Source: Opitutia bacterium (GTDB taxonomy: Bacteria > Verrucomicrobiota > Verrucomicrobiia > Opitutales > Opitutaceae). From it: a stretch of 64,000 nucleotides of DNA. Both the position numbers and the translations under genes were made by a program. Positions within the stretch are counted from its first letter, which is position 1. Each line of letters opens with the position of its first letter. Below the pieces are notes generated by a model, which saw only the letters and a list, made by a program, of their open reading frames with translations, was not told the origin of the DNA and did no database searches. Positions 11,396-19,817 of the stretch are shown here, piece by piece. Where the stretch lies: NCBI GenBank assembly GCA_016217595.1, contig JACRHS010000011.1, positions 62,001-126,000 of the forward strand, written 5' to 3'.

Positions 11396-12508
11396 TTGAA
11401 AACTTTCGACCGTTATCTCCTGCGCGAATGGCTGCAGATCATCGGGCTGGTGCTCGCCGCCACGCTCGGGCTGCTGCTCGTGCAGGTGATGTACGACGAT
11501 CTGTTCAAGCTGATCAACGCGAAGGCCACCGCGGTCGACATCGGCTGGTACTTTGCCGTCACCGTGCCGAGTTTTCTCTCGATCATGCTGCCGCTGGCGT
11601 TGCTCGTCTCGCTGCTGTACGCGCTCGGCCAGTTGCACCGGCACCATGAATTCACCGCCCTGCGCGCCGCGGGCGTGAGCCTGTGGCGGATCACCGCCCC
11701 GGTGTGGCTGGCGGGAATTCTCTGTTGCGGCATCGCCTGGTGGCTCAACGCCAGCGTGGTGCCCTGGTCCGTGGAGGAATCGCGCCGGATCATGGAACGG
11801 GTGGAATTCACCAAGCAGGCCAAAACGCTCCCCCTCGACCGCGCCGGCGCCGTGACCAGCGTGGCCTTCGACAACCGAGGCGCCGGGCGCACGTGGTTTT
11901 TCAACCGCTTCAGCCGTTTCACGCAGCGCGGTTACGGCGTCACCGTCTCGGTGCTCGATCCACAGCGTCGCGAGCGATCGCGCCTGCTGGCGGCGCAGGC
12001 CTGGCGGAGCGAAACGCCCCGCGGCTGGATTTTCCGCAATGGTCGCGAACTGATCTTCGATGCCGACAACGGCGACCTGGTCAGCACGCAACCGTTCGCC
12101 GAGCGCATCTGTCCCGACTTCGACGAAGATCCGCAGCTCATGTTGCTGATCGACCGGCGGCCCATCGACCTCTCGTTCTTCGAGCTGAAACGGCTGATCG
12201 ATTACCTTGATTCGATCGGCAGCGCCGAGGTCATCCGTTACGCCGTGCGCTATTACAGTCTGCTCGCGGGCACGCTCGCGCCGCTGATCGTGATCGGACT
12301 CGCCGTGCCATTCGCGGTGACCGGCGTGCGCGTCAACCCCGCCGTGGGCGTCTCGAAAGCGATCGGCCTGTTCGCGCTGTACTATCTGCTGTCCAATCTC
12401 GGCGGCTCGCTCGCCGTGAAACATGTGCTCTCCCCCGCCATGGCCGCGTGGCTGCCCAATCTCGGCATGGCGGCACTAGCGGCGTGGCTGTTTGCGCGAC
12501 TGCGCTGA
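11396..12508 (+). CDS. LptF/LptG family permease (YjgP/YjgQ)
   Basis: An inner-membrane subunit of the LPS export ABC transporter family. About 370 residues show the standard layout: two helices after the amphipathic start (KTFDRYLLREWLQIIGLVLAATLGLLLVQ), two more helices, a periplasmic beta-jellyroll (about 130-280) and two C-terminal helices. The likely start is TTG 11396, giving (M)KTFDRYLL, which matches the family. An ATG 17 codons upstream gives an Arg/Gly/Cys-rich extension that does not. Only one such gene is in the window, and its heterodimer partner must lie elsewhere. Whether it is LptF or LptG is unresolved. It converges on dgkA with 9 bases between stops. Confidence 0.9.
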   Translation: MKTFDRYLLREWLQIIGLVLAATLGLLLVQVMYDDLFKLINAKATAVDIGWYFAVTVPSFLSIMLPLALLVSLLYALGQLHRHHEFTALRAAGVSLWRITAPVWLAGILCCGIAWWLNASVVPWSVEESRRIMERVEFTKQAKTLPLDRAGAVTSVAFDNRGAGRTWFFNRFSRFTQRGYGVTVSVLDPQRRERSRLLAAQAWRSETPRGWIFRNGRELIFDADNGDLVSTQPFAERICPDFDEDPQLMLLIDRRPIDLSFFELKRLIDYLDSIGSAEVIRYAVRYYSLLAGTLAPLIVIGLAVPFAVTGVRVNPAVGVSKAIGLFALYYLLSNLGGSLAVKHVLSPAMAAWLPNLGMAALAAWLFARLR

Positions 12509-12517
12509 CGGACGCGT

Positions 12518-12955
12518 TTAGTGCAAAAATTTTGCCCACTCGACGATGCGCGCCCACACGGCGTTGGACGGCCAGAGCAAGACGGCCCACACCACGATGC
12601 AGTTGATGTAGCTCACAAACACCGCCGCGCTGGCCATGTCCTTGATGCGCTTGGCCACCGGATGCTGTTCGGGCCGCAGATAGTCGATGATCCACTCGAT
12701 GGAGGAATTGAGCAGCTCGACGATGATAATGAGAAACAGCGACGCGATCATGATCGCCGTCGATACCGCATTCACCGGCAGGATGATCGCCACCGGGATC
12801 AGGCAAACCGCGAAGATGATGTCCTCGCGAAACGACGGCTCGTGCTTCAGCGCCGCGAAGAACCCCTCGATGGAGTACTTCACCGACGCGAAGAAATTGC
12901 GCACGCTGCGCCGTTTCAGCGCAGACGGAGCGATGACCTCGGGGGACGGAAGCAC
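12518..12955 (-). CDS. dgkA: Diacylglycerol kinase / undecaprenol kinase family
   Basis: A 145-residue DAGK-family membrane kinase with three hydrophobic helices. It contains the hallmark ELLNSSIEWIIDYL helix and the KRIKDMASAAVF catalytic/metal motif, with Glu and Asp at the usual places. It recycles diacylglycerol or phosphorylates undecaprenol using ATP. The N-terminal helix FFASVKYSIEGFFAALKHEPSFREDI is typical. The start is GTG 12955; no stronger ATG lies in frame before the conserved region. The specific lipid substrate cannot be decided from sequence. Confidence 0.92.
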   Translation of the reverse strand: MLPSPEVIAPSALKRRSVRNFFASVKYSIEGFFAALKHEPSFREDIIFAVCLIPVAIILPVNAVSTAIMIASLFLIIIVELLNSSIEWIIDYLRPEQHPVAKRIKDMASAAVFVSYINCIVVWAVLLWPSNAVWARIVEWAKFLH

Positions 12956-13150
12956 GCCGACACGCTAAGCGGGCGGCCACGGTCAGCGGAAGCCGTAATT
13001 TCACGTACGTTTACCGCGAATGAAATTTTCTCTCCCATGAGGCGCGTCGATGCATGCATTCAGTTGCAAGGGCCATTGATGCGCGGAAACGCAATTTCCA
13101 CGGCTGACGCGGCCTGAGCGCTATCCTTCGCACCTAAATCACAGAACCCG

Positions 13151-15997
13151 CTAGGGCGAGCTGTGGCGCGCGTTCATGAGTTGCCGAATATGTTCCGCTG
13201 TCACGACCGTGGTCGGGCGGAACTGATCGCTGGCGATGTAGCGCAGCACACTCGCGCGGAACTGGCGCCGCACAGGATCGGCATCAAGTTTGCCCTGGAG
13301 ATCCACACTGCACACGAACAGCCGGCCGCCCTCGACCTGCGCCTCGAAAGCCAGCGCAAGCTTACGGGCCGTAAACCAATCGTCGATGACCTGCACCGTG
13401 GGACGGAAGTCGGCGGGGAGATTGTCCAACATCATGGCGGCGCTGTTGTGGATCAGATACCACCATTGCCAGTTGCTATGCGTATCGGTCGGAAACGCGG
13501 CCAGTGCCGGGTGCTGCGGATCACAGAGAATGCCCAGCGTGGTCGGGGCCTGACGCTTCGTCCATGCGGTGTTCCAAAAGATGCTGGAAAAACCCAGGAG
13601 CACGGGATTTTTCTCCGCGTTTTTCACCCGCGCCGGCGGCACCAGCAACAGGACCTTGCCTCCGCGGCGGAGCTGGGCGAGCGCACGATCATCCAGATTG
13701 TCGATGGTGAGAATATCGTCGGCTTTCGGCTCGGCGAGTTGCGCCGGGTAGACCCACACGTCCCAGTCGTTTTCGATCTCGGTACCGCGAAGGCCGACGA
13801 CGAATTTGTAGCGTGCTGGCGCGGGCACGTTGCGCAAATCAGCGGTGACGCTGCCGAGCTGAGTGCCGTTGTCGACGGGTATGGTTTTCGCCGGCAAAAC
13901 TCCATGCGCCGCCGTGCGACCGTCATCGCCCACGAGCTTCCAGGTGGCGACCGCCTGATCGAGCGGCGCGGCCCCGAAGTGGGCGATTTCCACCGTGGCC
14001 GAGAACGCCTCAGCAGTCGTGAACACGCGTTTCGTCAGTCGCGCGAGTGGCACCGTCGCATTGCAAAAGCGGCGATATTCCTCGGGCGTCACATAGCCTT
14101 TGCTCTCCCAAAACGGATCGAGCACGCCGACCAGCGCGGTGCCTTGCCCGGGGAAATCATGCAGATCGAGCAGTTGAAATCCGCCCATCCCCGGCGTGCG
14201 CAGCGCAGCCTCAATGTCCTCTTTGTAACAGAGCGTCTGCAATTTTCCGGAGGCGTGGAGAAAGGCGCGGGCCTGCCCGCCCATGTGTTGCGCGGTGAGG
14301 AGATCGCGAAAGATCTCAAAGTTCTTGGCCTTGAGATAGCCGGTGTACTTGGCGATCTCGTCGAAGTTTGGGTAGACGCACCACTGGCCGATTTCGTGAC
14401 TGATCACGGGGACTTTGCGTTCGCCGATGTAGGCGCGGTAATCGGTGGTAGTTTCCGGTGGCTGCGCGTTGATGCGCGACTTCAGCCCCTCGCGCCAACG
14501 TTGGATGCGCGGATCGGGCGTGACGTGAAATTCGTTGGCCGCGATTTGGGGCCAACCCGCGCCACTGCTGTAGAGGCGGCGCGAATCTTGCGCGCGATAG
14601 TGTTCAACCCATTTGGTCAGGTAGGCGTTTTGATTTTTTCCACCCGGCTCGTTGCCGTAAAGCATCAGGACAAAGCTGGGGTGATTGCCGAAATAATGGA
14701 GGATGCGGTCGGCTTCGGCATAGACCCAGGCGTCCACCGGTTTGCCATCGCCGAGCGAGGTCGAGTGATTGGCCCACGACGAACACTCGATCTGCAAATA
14801 CATCCCGAGCGTGTCGGCGGCGACAAACGCCGCCTCCGGCGGACACCACGAGTGGAAACGCAGCATATTCAGACCATGCGCCTTGGCGATACGGATGACT
14901 CGCTCCCACGAGGCGATATCGGTGGGCGGATGCCCGGTCTTCGGGAAAATCGCGCACTCCAGCGTGCCGCGGAAGAATGCCTTGCGGCCGTTGATGCGAA
15001 ATTGCGTGCCGTCGACGGTCAGCTCGCGAAAGCCACACGCCACCCGGCATACATTCCGTTCCGGGCCTGTGCCCACTTCCGCCGTCAAATGGTAGACCTG
15101 CGGGTGAAACTCGTCCCACTGCGCCACGTCTGCCGCGCACTGCAAATCTACTTCGAAGACGCCGCCAGTTTCCGCGCAATTCGCGGTTAACGCCGTTGCG
15201 GCACGCACTGCGCCACCGGCCTCGGTCAAAGCGAGCGCGACGTTGGCGCTGACACTTTTTCCAGTCGCGTTGCCGAGCTGACCGCGCACGCGCACCGACC
15301 TGGTTTTCGCGTTGGGGAACACTTGCAAATCCTGCACCCAGACGAGCGGGGTGGCGTGCAACTCGATCTGGCCGACGATGCCGTTCCAGTTGCCCTGCGT
15401 GTGATCGCTCACGCTATGAGAATCCACGCCGACATCGACGATCAGACGGTTATCGACGCGGATCGCCAGCACGTGTTTTCCGGGAGCCAACCGCCCGAGA
15501 TCGTACTCGTGCGGCGTACCGAGCGCGGTGTTCGCGCCATAGGATTTTCCGTCCACCCACACGCGCGTCTCCCAGTGCGCCCGCTCCAACGTGAGCACGA
15601 TGCGTTTGTCGGCCCACTCCGGCGCAACCGTAATGTCGCGCTGGAACCATGCTGCACCCGCGTAATACCGCTCCGGCGTGAGCCAGTACGGGAACTTAAA
15701 ATTCTCCGGCTTCGCATACGGCGCGAATTCTGGGTCCGTGGCCCAGCGCGGATTTTGAATGCCGCCAATCCACGGCGTTGCAGGTGACGGCGGGTTGCCG
15801 ATCCCCTGCTCGGTCAGGCCGCCCGGCAATGCGATCCGATCCGGTAATGACTGCGCGAACCACTGCTCGCGTTCACCTGCATCGGTCGGATCGAGTCGAA
15901 AACGCCATTCACCCGCGAGCGACAAAGGGTTGGAGGCGGCGGCGAGATTGACGGCGCACACCAAGGCCGTGATCCATGGGGCAAGTTTCCGATTCAT
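13151..15997 (-). CDS. Glycoside hydrolase family 2 enzyme, exported
   Basis: A 948-residue GH2 protein. It has a signal peptide (MNRKLAPWITALVCAVNLAAA), a jelly-roll sugar-binding domain (about 25-200, ending near IDYRL-type VDNRLIVDVG), an immunoglobulin-like domain and a TIM barrel. The barrel has the acid/base Glu450 in LYGNEPGG and the nucleophile Glu535 in ISHEIGQW. A long C-terminal beta domain follows. The family includes beta-galactosidases, beta-glucuronidases and beta-mannosidases. The neighbouring alpha-galactosidase makes a galactoside substrate likely but not proven. ATG 15997 is preferred to the TTG four codons upstream. It is the last gene of the polysaccharide-utilisation operon, 22 bases after the GH36 gene. 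Confidence 0.9.
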   Translation of the reverse strand: MNRKLAPWITALVCAVNLAAASNPLSLAGEWRFRLDPTDAGEREQWFAQSLPDRIALPGGLTEQGIGNPPSPATPWIGGIQNPRWATDPEFAPYAKPENFKFPYWLTPERYYAGAAWFQRDITVAPEWADKRIVLTLERAHWETRVWVDGKSYGANTALGTPHEYDLGRLAPGKHVLAIRVDNRLIVDVGVDSHSVSDHTQGNWNGIVGQIELHATPLVWVQDLQVFPNAKTRSVRVRGQLGNATGKSVSANVALALTEAGGAVRAATALTANCAETGGVFEVDLQCAADVAQWDEFHPQVYHLTAEVGTGPERNVCRVACGFRELTVDGTQFRINGRKAFFRGTLECAIFPKTGHPPTDIASWERVIRIAKAHGLNMLRFHSWCPPEAAFVAADTLGMYLQIECSSWANHSTSLGDGKPVDAWVYAEADRILHYFGNHPSFVLMLYGNEPGGKNQNAYLTKWVEHYRAQDSRRLYSSGAGWPQIAANEFHVTPDPRIQRWREGLKSRINAQPPETTTDYRAYIGERKVPVISHEIGQWCVYPNFDEIAKYTGYLKAKNFEIFRDLLTAQHMGGQARAFLHASGKLQTLCYKEDIEAALRTPGMGGFQLLDLHDFPGQGTALVGVLDPFWESKGYVTPEEYRRFCNATVPLARLTKRVFTTAEAFSATVEIAHFGAAPLDQAVATWKLVGDDGRTAAHGVLPAKTIPVDNGTQLGSVTADLRNVPAPARYKFVVGLRGTEIENDWDVWVYPAQLAEPKADDILTIDNLDDRALAQLRRGGKVLLLVPPARVKNAEKNPVLLGFSSIFWNTAWTKRQAPTTLGILCDPQHPALAAFPTDTHSNWQWWYLIHNSAAMMLDNLPADFRPTVQVIDDWFTARKLALAFEAQVEGGRLFVCSVDLQGKLDADPVRRQFRASVLRYIASDQFRPTTVVTAEHIRQLMNARHSSP

Positions 15998-16019
15998 AAT
16001 CTTGGGCAAGCAGGCTACG

Positions 16020-18254
16020 TCACGGCAGCCGAGTCAATCGCACCAAGGCGCTGGCGTAGTCGCCGCGCAATTTGAGCGTGAGGCCCTGGGCCATCAGCGC
16101 GGCGCCGCTGGCCTGGTGCGGCGCGAGCGGCGCGGTGACTCCCGGCGGCACGATGGCTTCGACTTGGTAAACTGCCTCGGGCGTCAGTCCGCGCAGCGCC
16201 AGCGGCGGCGTCGGCTTGCCCATGCTTGAGGCTTGGAGAAAAGCGAACACCACCGCGGCCGAGCCGTCCGCGGCGGCATACTCGGCCGCGGAGAACGCCG
16301 ACGTGCGCGGCGAGCGCAGCCGGTATAGCTGCCCTTCCTGCACCAGCGGGCGGATGGCCTTGTACGTCTCGACCCAGAACCGCGTCTGGCTCATCTCGGC
16401 CTCGGACCACTTGAGCAAATTGCCGCCCACGCCGAGCGCGCCCATCATCGCGCAGTGGAAGCGGAACGTCAGCGGCGTGTCGCGCTTGTTGATGGTGTCG
16501 GGATTGTCGGTGACCCAGGCGACCATGGTTTTGGGCGCGTAGGCTTGCGTGTAACCCTCTTGAATCTGCAGGCGGTCCAGCGGGTCGGTGTTGTCGCTCG
16601 CCCACGCCTGATCGGTCCGTTGGAAGATGCCGAGATCGACCCGGGCGCCGCCGCCGGAACACGTTTCCCACAACACCTGCGGATGCCGCGCGCGAAGGCG
16701 GTCGAAGATTTCGTAGACGGCGCGGACGTGGCGCACCAGGACTTCGCGCTGCTGCTCGGCGGGCGCCTCCATCCAACCGGCCTCGGTGACGTGCCGGTTC
16801 ATGTCCCATTTGATGAAATCGATGGGGCTGTCGGTGAGGAGCCGGTCGAGCACTTGGAAAATGTGTTCACGGACTTCGGCGCGGGCGAAATTCAACATCA
16901 TCTGATGGCGCTTCTGCGTGCGCGGCCGGGTCGGAAAATGGAAAACCCAGTCGGGGTGCGCGCGGTACAGATCGCTGTCGGGGTTGACCATCTCGGGCTC
17001 GACCCACAGGCCGAATTTCATGCCCAGCCCGTGCACGGCGTCGGTCAGCGGCTTGAGGCCTTGCGGGAATTTCTCGGCATTGGGCGTCCAGTCGCCCAGG
17101 CCGGCGCGGGCATCCTTGCGTTGGCCAAACCAGCCGTCGTCCATGACGAAGAGTTCGACGCCGAGCAGCTTAGCTTTTTCGGCGAGGGCGATTTGCTGGG
17201 CGGCGTTGACGCTGAATTCGGTCGCGTACCAGGAATTGTAGATGACCGGGCGGAGCTGGCCGGCCTGCGGTTGCGGGAGCACGGCGGCCAGCTGGTAGGC
17301 CGTGAGCCGACGGCTGACGCCGCCCATGCCTTCGTTGGCGTAGCCGCCGACGAACGCGGGCGTGGTGAAACTCTCGCCGGCCGCGAGTCGCCACGAGAAA
17401 TCGAAATCGTGAATGCCGCCGAGCACTTGCAAGCGGCCGTTGGAGGTGACCTCCGCCGCGATCTTCCAGCACCCGCTCCACGCCAGGCTGCCGAACCAGA
17501 CCTCGCCCTGCTCCTCGGCGGTCTCACCGGTGGGTCGCACCGCAAACCACGGGTTAAACTGGTGGCTGGTCGCGCCGCGACGGCTCTCGATTTGAAACTT
17601 GCCGTGCTGCAACTCCACGTCGCGCACCTGCGTCTCCGCGCCCCAGAAACCGGCGAGGTAACGGAAGGTCCACCGCTCGTGCAACGGCAGATGCCACGCG
17701 GCCGACAGCGCCTGCTCGATGTCGATGGGCTGGCTGCCGGTGTTTTTTAGCACCACCCAGCGCTCGAGCACATCGAAGCGGGGATGCGCGCGGTAATGCA
17801 CGGCGACCTGCAGCGGGTAGTGCGGATCCGCCAGGTTGATGACGAGTTCGTTTTCGCCCACCACCTCATGCGCGGCGTACGCGAGCCGCAGATCCCGCAC
17901 GCCGTCGGCGAAACGCAGCTTGAGCGCCGGCTCGATCTGATGCGCGCCACCCCAGGGCGGCAGTTCGTAGCGCTCGACGGCCTCGGGGAAACCGGAGCGC
18001 ACGGGGATGCGCGCCACCACGCCGCGCTCGTAATCACCGGCGGGCAATTTCGCGCCCCACCACAGGTGCACGAGCTCCTTCTCCTTGGTCAGCCCCAACG
18101 CGTATTGCGAACCCGCGAGGTTGATGAGCCAGACGTTGCGTTTCGCCAGATGCCGGATCGCCGGCTCCGCAGCGACGGCGGCGGCGCTGGCCAGCGATGC
18201 GCCCAGCGTGAGGAAAAGCGCCAGGGCGCGCGTGAGAGTGCGTGTGGTCTTCAT
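16020..18254 (-). CDS. GH36 alpha-galactosidase, exported
   Basis: A 744-residue GH36 enzyme with a signal peptide (MKTTRTLTRALALFLTLGASLASA). It has the N-terminal beta-supersandwich, a TIM barrel and a small C-terminal beta domain. Catalytic motifs are intact: FVMDDGWFG, LWVEPEMVNPDSDL, the nucleophile Asp484 in IKWDMNRH, and the acid/base Asp554 in ASDNTDPLDR, preceded by WETCSGGGARVDLG. It removes terminal alpha-1,6-galactose from oligosaccharides or galactomannan side chains. The gene lies 25 bases after the sugar symporter gene. Secretion implies action in the periplasm or at the surface. Confidence 0.95.
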   Translation of the reverse strand: MKTTRTLTRALALFLTLGASLASAAAVAAEPAIRHLAKRNVWLINLAGSQYALGLTKEKELVHLWWGAKLPAGDYERGVVARIPVRSGFPEAVERYELPPWGGAHQIEPALKLRFADGVRDLRLAYAAHEVVGENELVINLADPHYPLQVAVHYRAHPRFDVLERWVVLKNTGSQPIDIEQALSAAWHLPLHERWTFRYLAGFWGAETQVRDVELQHGKFQIESRRGATSHQFNPWFAVRPTGETAEEQGEVWFGSLAWSGCWKIAAEVTSNGRLQVLGGIHDFDFSWRLAAGESFTTPAFVGGYANEGMGGVSRRLTAYQLAAVLPQPQAGQLRPVIYNSWYATEFSVNAAQQIALAEKAKLLGVELFVMDDGWFGQRKDARAGLGDWTPNAEKFPQGLKPLTDAVHGLGMKFGLWVEPEMVNPDSDLYRAHPDWVFHFPTRPRTQKRHQMMLNFARAEVREHIFQVLDRLLTDSPIDFIKWDMNRHVTEAGWMEAPAEQQREVLVRHVRAVYEIFDRLRARHPQVLWETCSGGGARVDLGIFQRTDQAWASDNTDPLDRLQIQEGYTQAYAPKTMVAWVTDNPDTINKRDTPLTFRFHCAMMGALGVGGNLLKWSEAEMSQTRFWVETYKAIRPLVQEGQLYRLRSPRTSAFSAAEYAAADGSAAVVFAFLQASSMGKPTPPLALRGLTPEAVYQVEAIVPPGVTAPLAPHQASGAALMAQGLTLKLRGDYASALVRLTRLP

Positions 18255-18279
18255 AGGCAGAGAAATTTATTCGCGGCGC

Positions 18280-19701
18280 TCATTGCGCCAGTTCGCGTTC
18301 GATGGCCTCCAGCGTTTTTCCTTTTGTCTCGGGCAGCTTCGCCCAGGTGAAGAAACCGCCGCCGAGACAGATCGCGGCATAGACCCAGAAGGTGCCCGCC
18401 GGTCCCAGCAGACTGTTCAACTGCGGGAAGGTGTAGGTGAGCGTGAAACAGCCGGTCCACAGCGCGAACACCGCGATGGACATCGCCGCGCCGCGGATGC
18501 GATTGGGGAAAATCTCCGCCAACACGACCCAGACCACCGGTCCCAGCGTGCTCGCATAACACGCGATCGCCGCCACCACCAACGTGACCAGCACCGCGCC
18601 CTGCACGCCGGCGAAATAACATCCGCCGAGCAGCACGTAGATTATCGCCAGGCCCACCCAGCCCGCGAGCATGAGCGGACGCCGGCCGAGGCGATCGACC
18701 AGCGCGATGGCGCCAAACGTGAACGTCAGGTTGGCCAGCCCGATGATGACGATGTTGAGCAAAATGTCCGACACCTGGTAACCGGCGGCGGCAAACACGT
18801 CCTTCGAGTAATAGAAGACCACGTTGATGCCGCACCATTGCTGGAGGAACGCCAGCGCCACGCCGAAAAGCAGCAGCTTGCGCGGGCCCGGGCTGAGCAG
18901 TTCCCGGAAATTCACCCGGGCGTCTTCCTGCACCAACGTGCTGGCGATCTCCGCCTGCGCGCGGGCCGCGTAGGCGTCGCCGCCGATCTTCGCCAGAATG
19001 CTTCGCGCCAGGCCGGATTGTCCGTTCTTGGCCAGCCAGCGCGGGCTTTCCGGCACCAGCAACATCCCGGCCAGAAAAAACAGCGACGGCAGCGCAGCGG
19101 CGGCGAACATCCAGCGCCAGCCAAACTGCCCGTTCCACGAGCGGAGAATTTCCGCCGCGGTGGCCGCCGCCGGCACCGGTTCGGCGATCAGCCAGTTCAC
19201 CAGCTGGGCCAGCAAAATGCCCACGACGATGGCGAGCTGGTTGATGGATACGAGCCGGCCGCGAATCGCCGCCGGCGCGATCTCCGCGATGTACATCGGC
19301 GAAAGATTCGAGGCGAGCCCGATGGCCGCCCCGCCCGCGATCCGCCAGAGCACAAACACGCCATAGCGGTCCGCCAGCGCCGTGCCGATGGACGAGCCCA
19401 TGAACAGCAGCGCCGACAGCAGCAGCAGCCGCTTGCGCCCGAACCGATCGCTGAGTCCGCCCGAGACCACCGCCCCCAGCAGGCAGCCGACCAGCGCGCA
19501 GCTTTTCGCCCAGCCGATGTCGAACGGCGTCACCAGCTGGAAATATTTTTCGTAGAACAAATCCGCGCCGCTGATGACGACCCAGTCGTAGCCGAAGAGC
19601 AGCCCGCCGAGCGCGGCGACGAAGGCGATGCCCCAGACATATGCCGCGCGATAAGACGCCTCGCCCGGCGATGGCGTTGGAGGGAGGGGCGCGGCAATCA
19701 T
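18280..19701 (-). CDS. MFS sugar porter (sugar/H+ symporter)
   Basis: A 473-residue, twelve-helix transporter of the sugar porter family (XylE/GalP type). All signatures are present: GGLLFGYDWVVISGA in TM1, DRFGRKR after TM2, VPESPRWL after TM6, QQWCGINVVFYY in TM7, DRLGRRPL and PETKGKTLE at the end. The start is ATG 19701 (MIAAPLPPTP), since the 47-codon extension upstream is not membrane-like and overlaps the intergenic spacer. It would carry the monosaccharide released by the flanking glycosidases across the inner membrane. Galactose is the inferred substrate. Confidence 0.93.
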   Translation of the reverse strand: MIAAPLPPTPSPGEASYRAAYVWGIAFVAALGGLLFGYDWVVISGADLFYEKYFQLVTPFDIGWAKSCALVGCLLGAVVSGGLSDRFGRKRLLLLSALLFMGSSIGTALADRYGVFVLWRIAGGAAIGLASNLSPMYIAEIAPAAIRGRLVSINQLAIVVGILLAQLVNWLIAEPVPAAATAAEILRSWNGQFGWRWMFAAAALPSLFFLAGMLLVPESPRWLAKNGQSGLARSILAKIGGDAYAARAQAEIASTLVQEDARVNFRELLSPGPRKLLLFGVALAFLQQWCGINVVFYYSKDVFAAAGYQVSDILLNIVIIGLANLTFTFGAIALVDRLGRRPLMLAGWVGLAIIYVLLGGCYFAGVQGAVLVTLVVAAIACYASTLGPVVWVVLAEIFPNRIRGAAMSIAVFALWTGCFTLTYTFPQLNSLLGPAGTFWVYAAICLGGGFFTWAKLPETKGKTLEAIERELAQ

Positions 19702-19817
19702 GACGCCGCCTCCGCTCCTGGCCGACGCGCCGAGCAGCGCGTGAGACTCGGTTCGCTTGCCAACACGATGTTTTTCACGGGCGGATGGGGGATGGAGGGG
19801 AGTGAGCCAACCGTGGC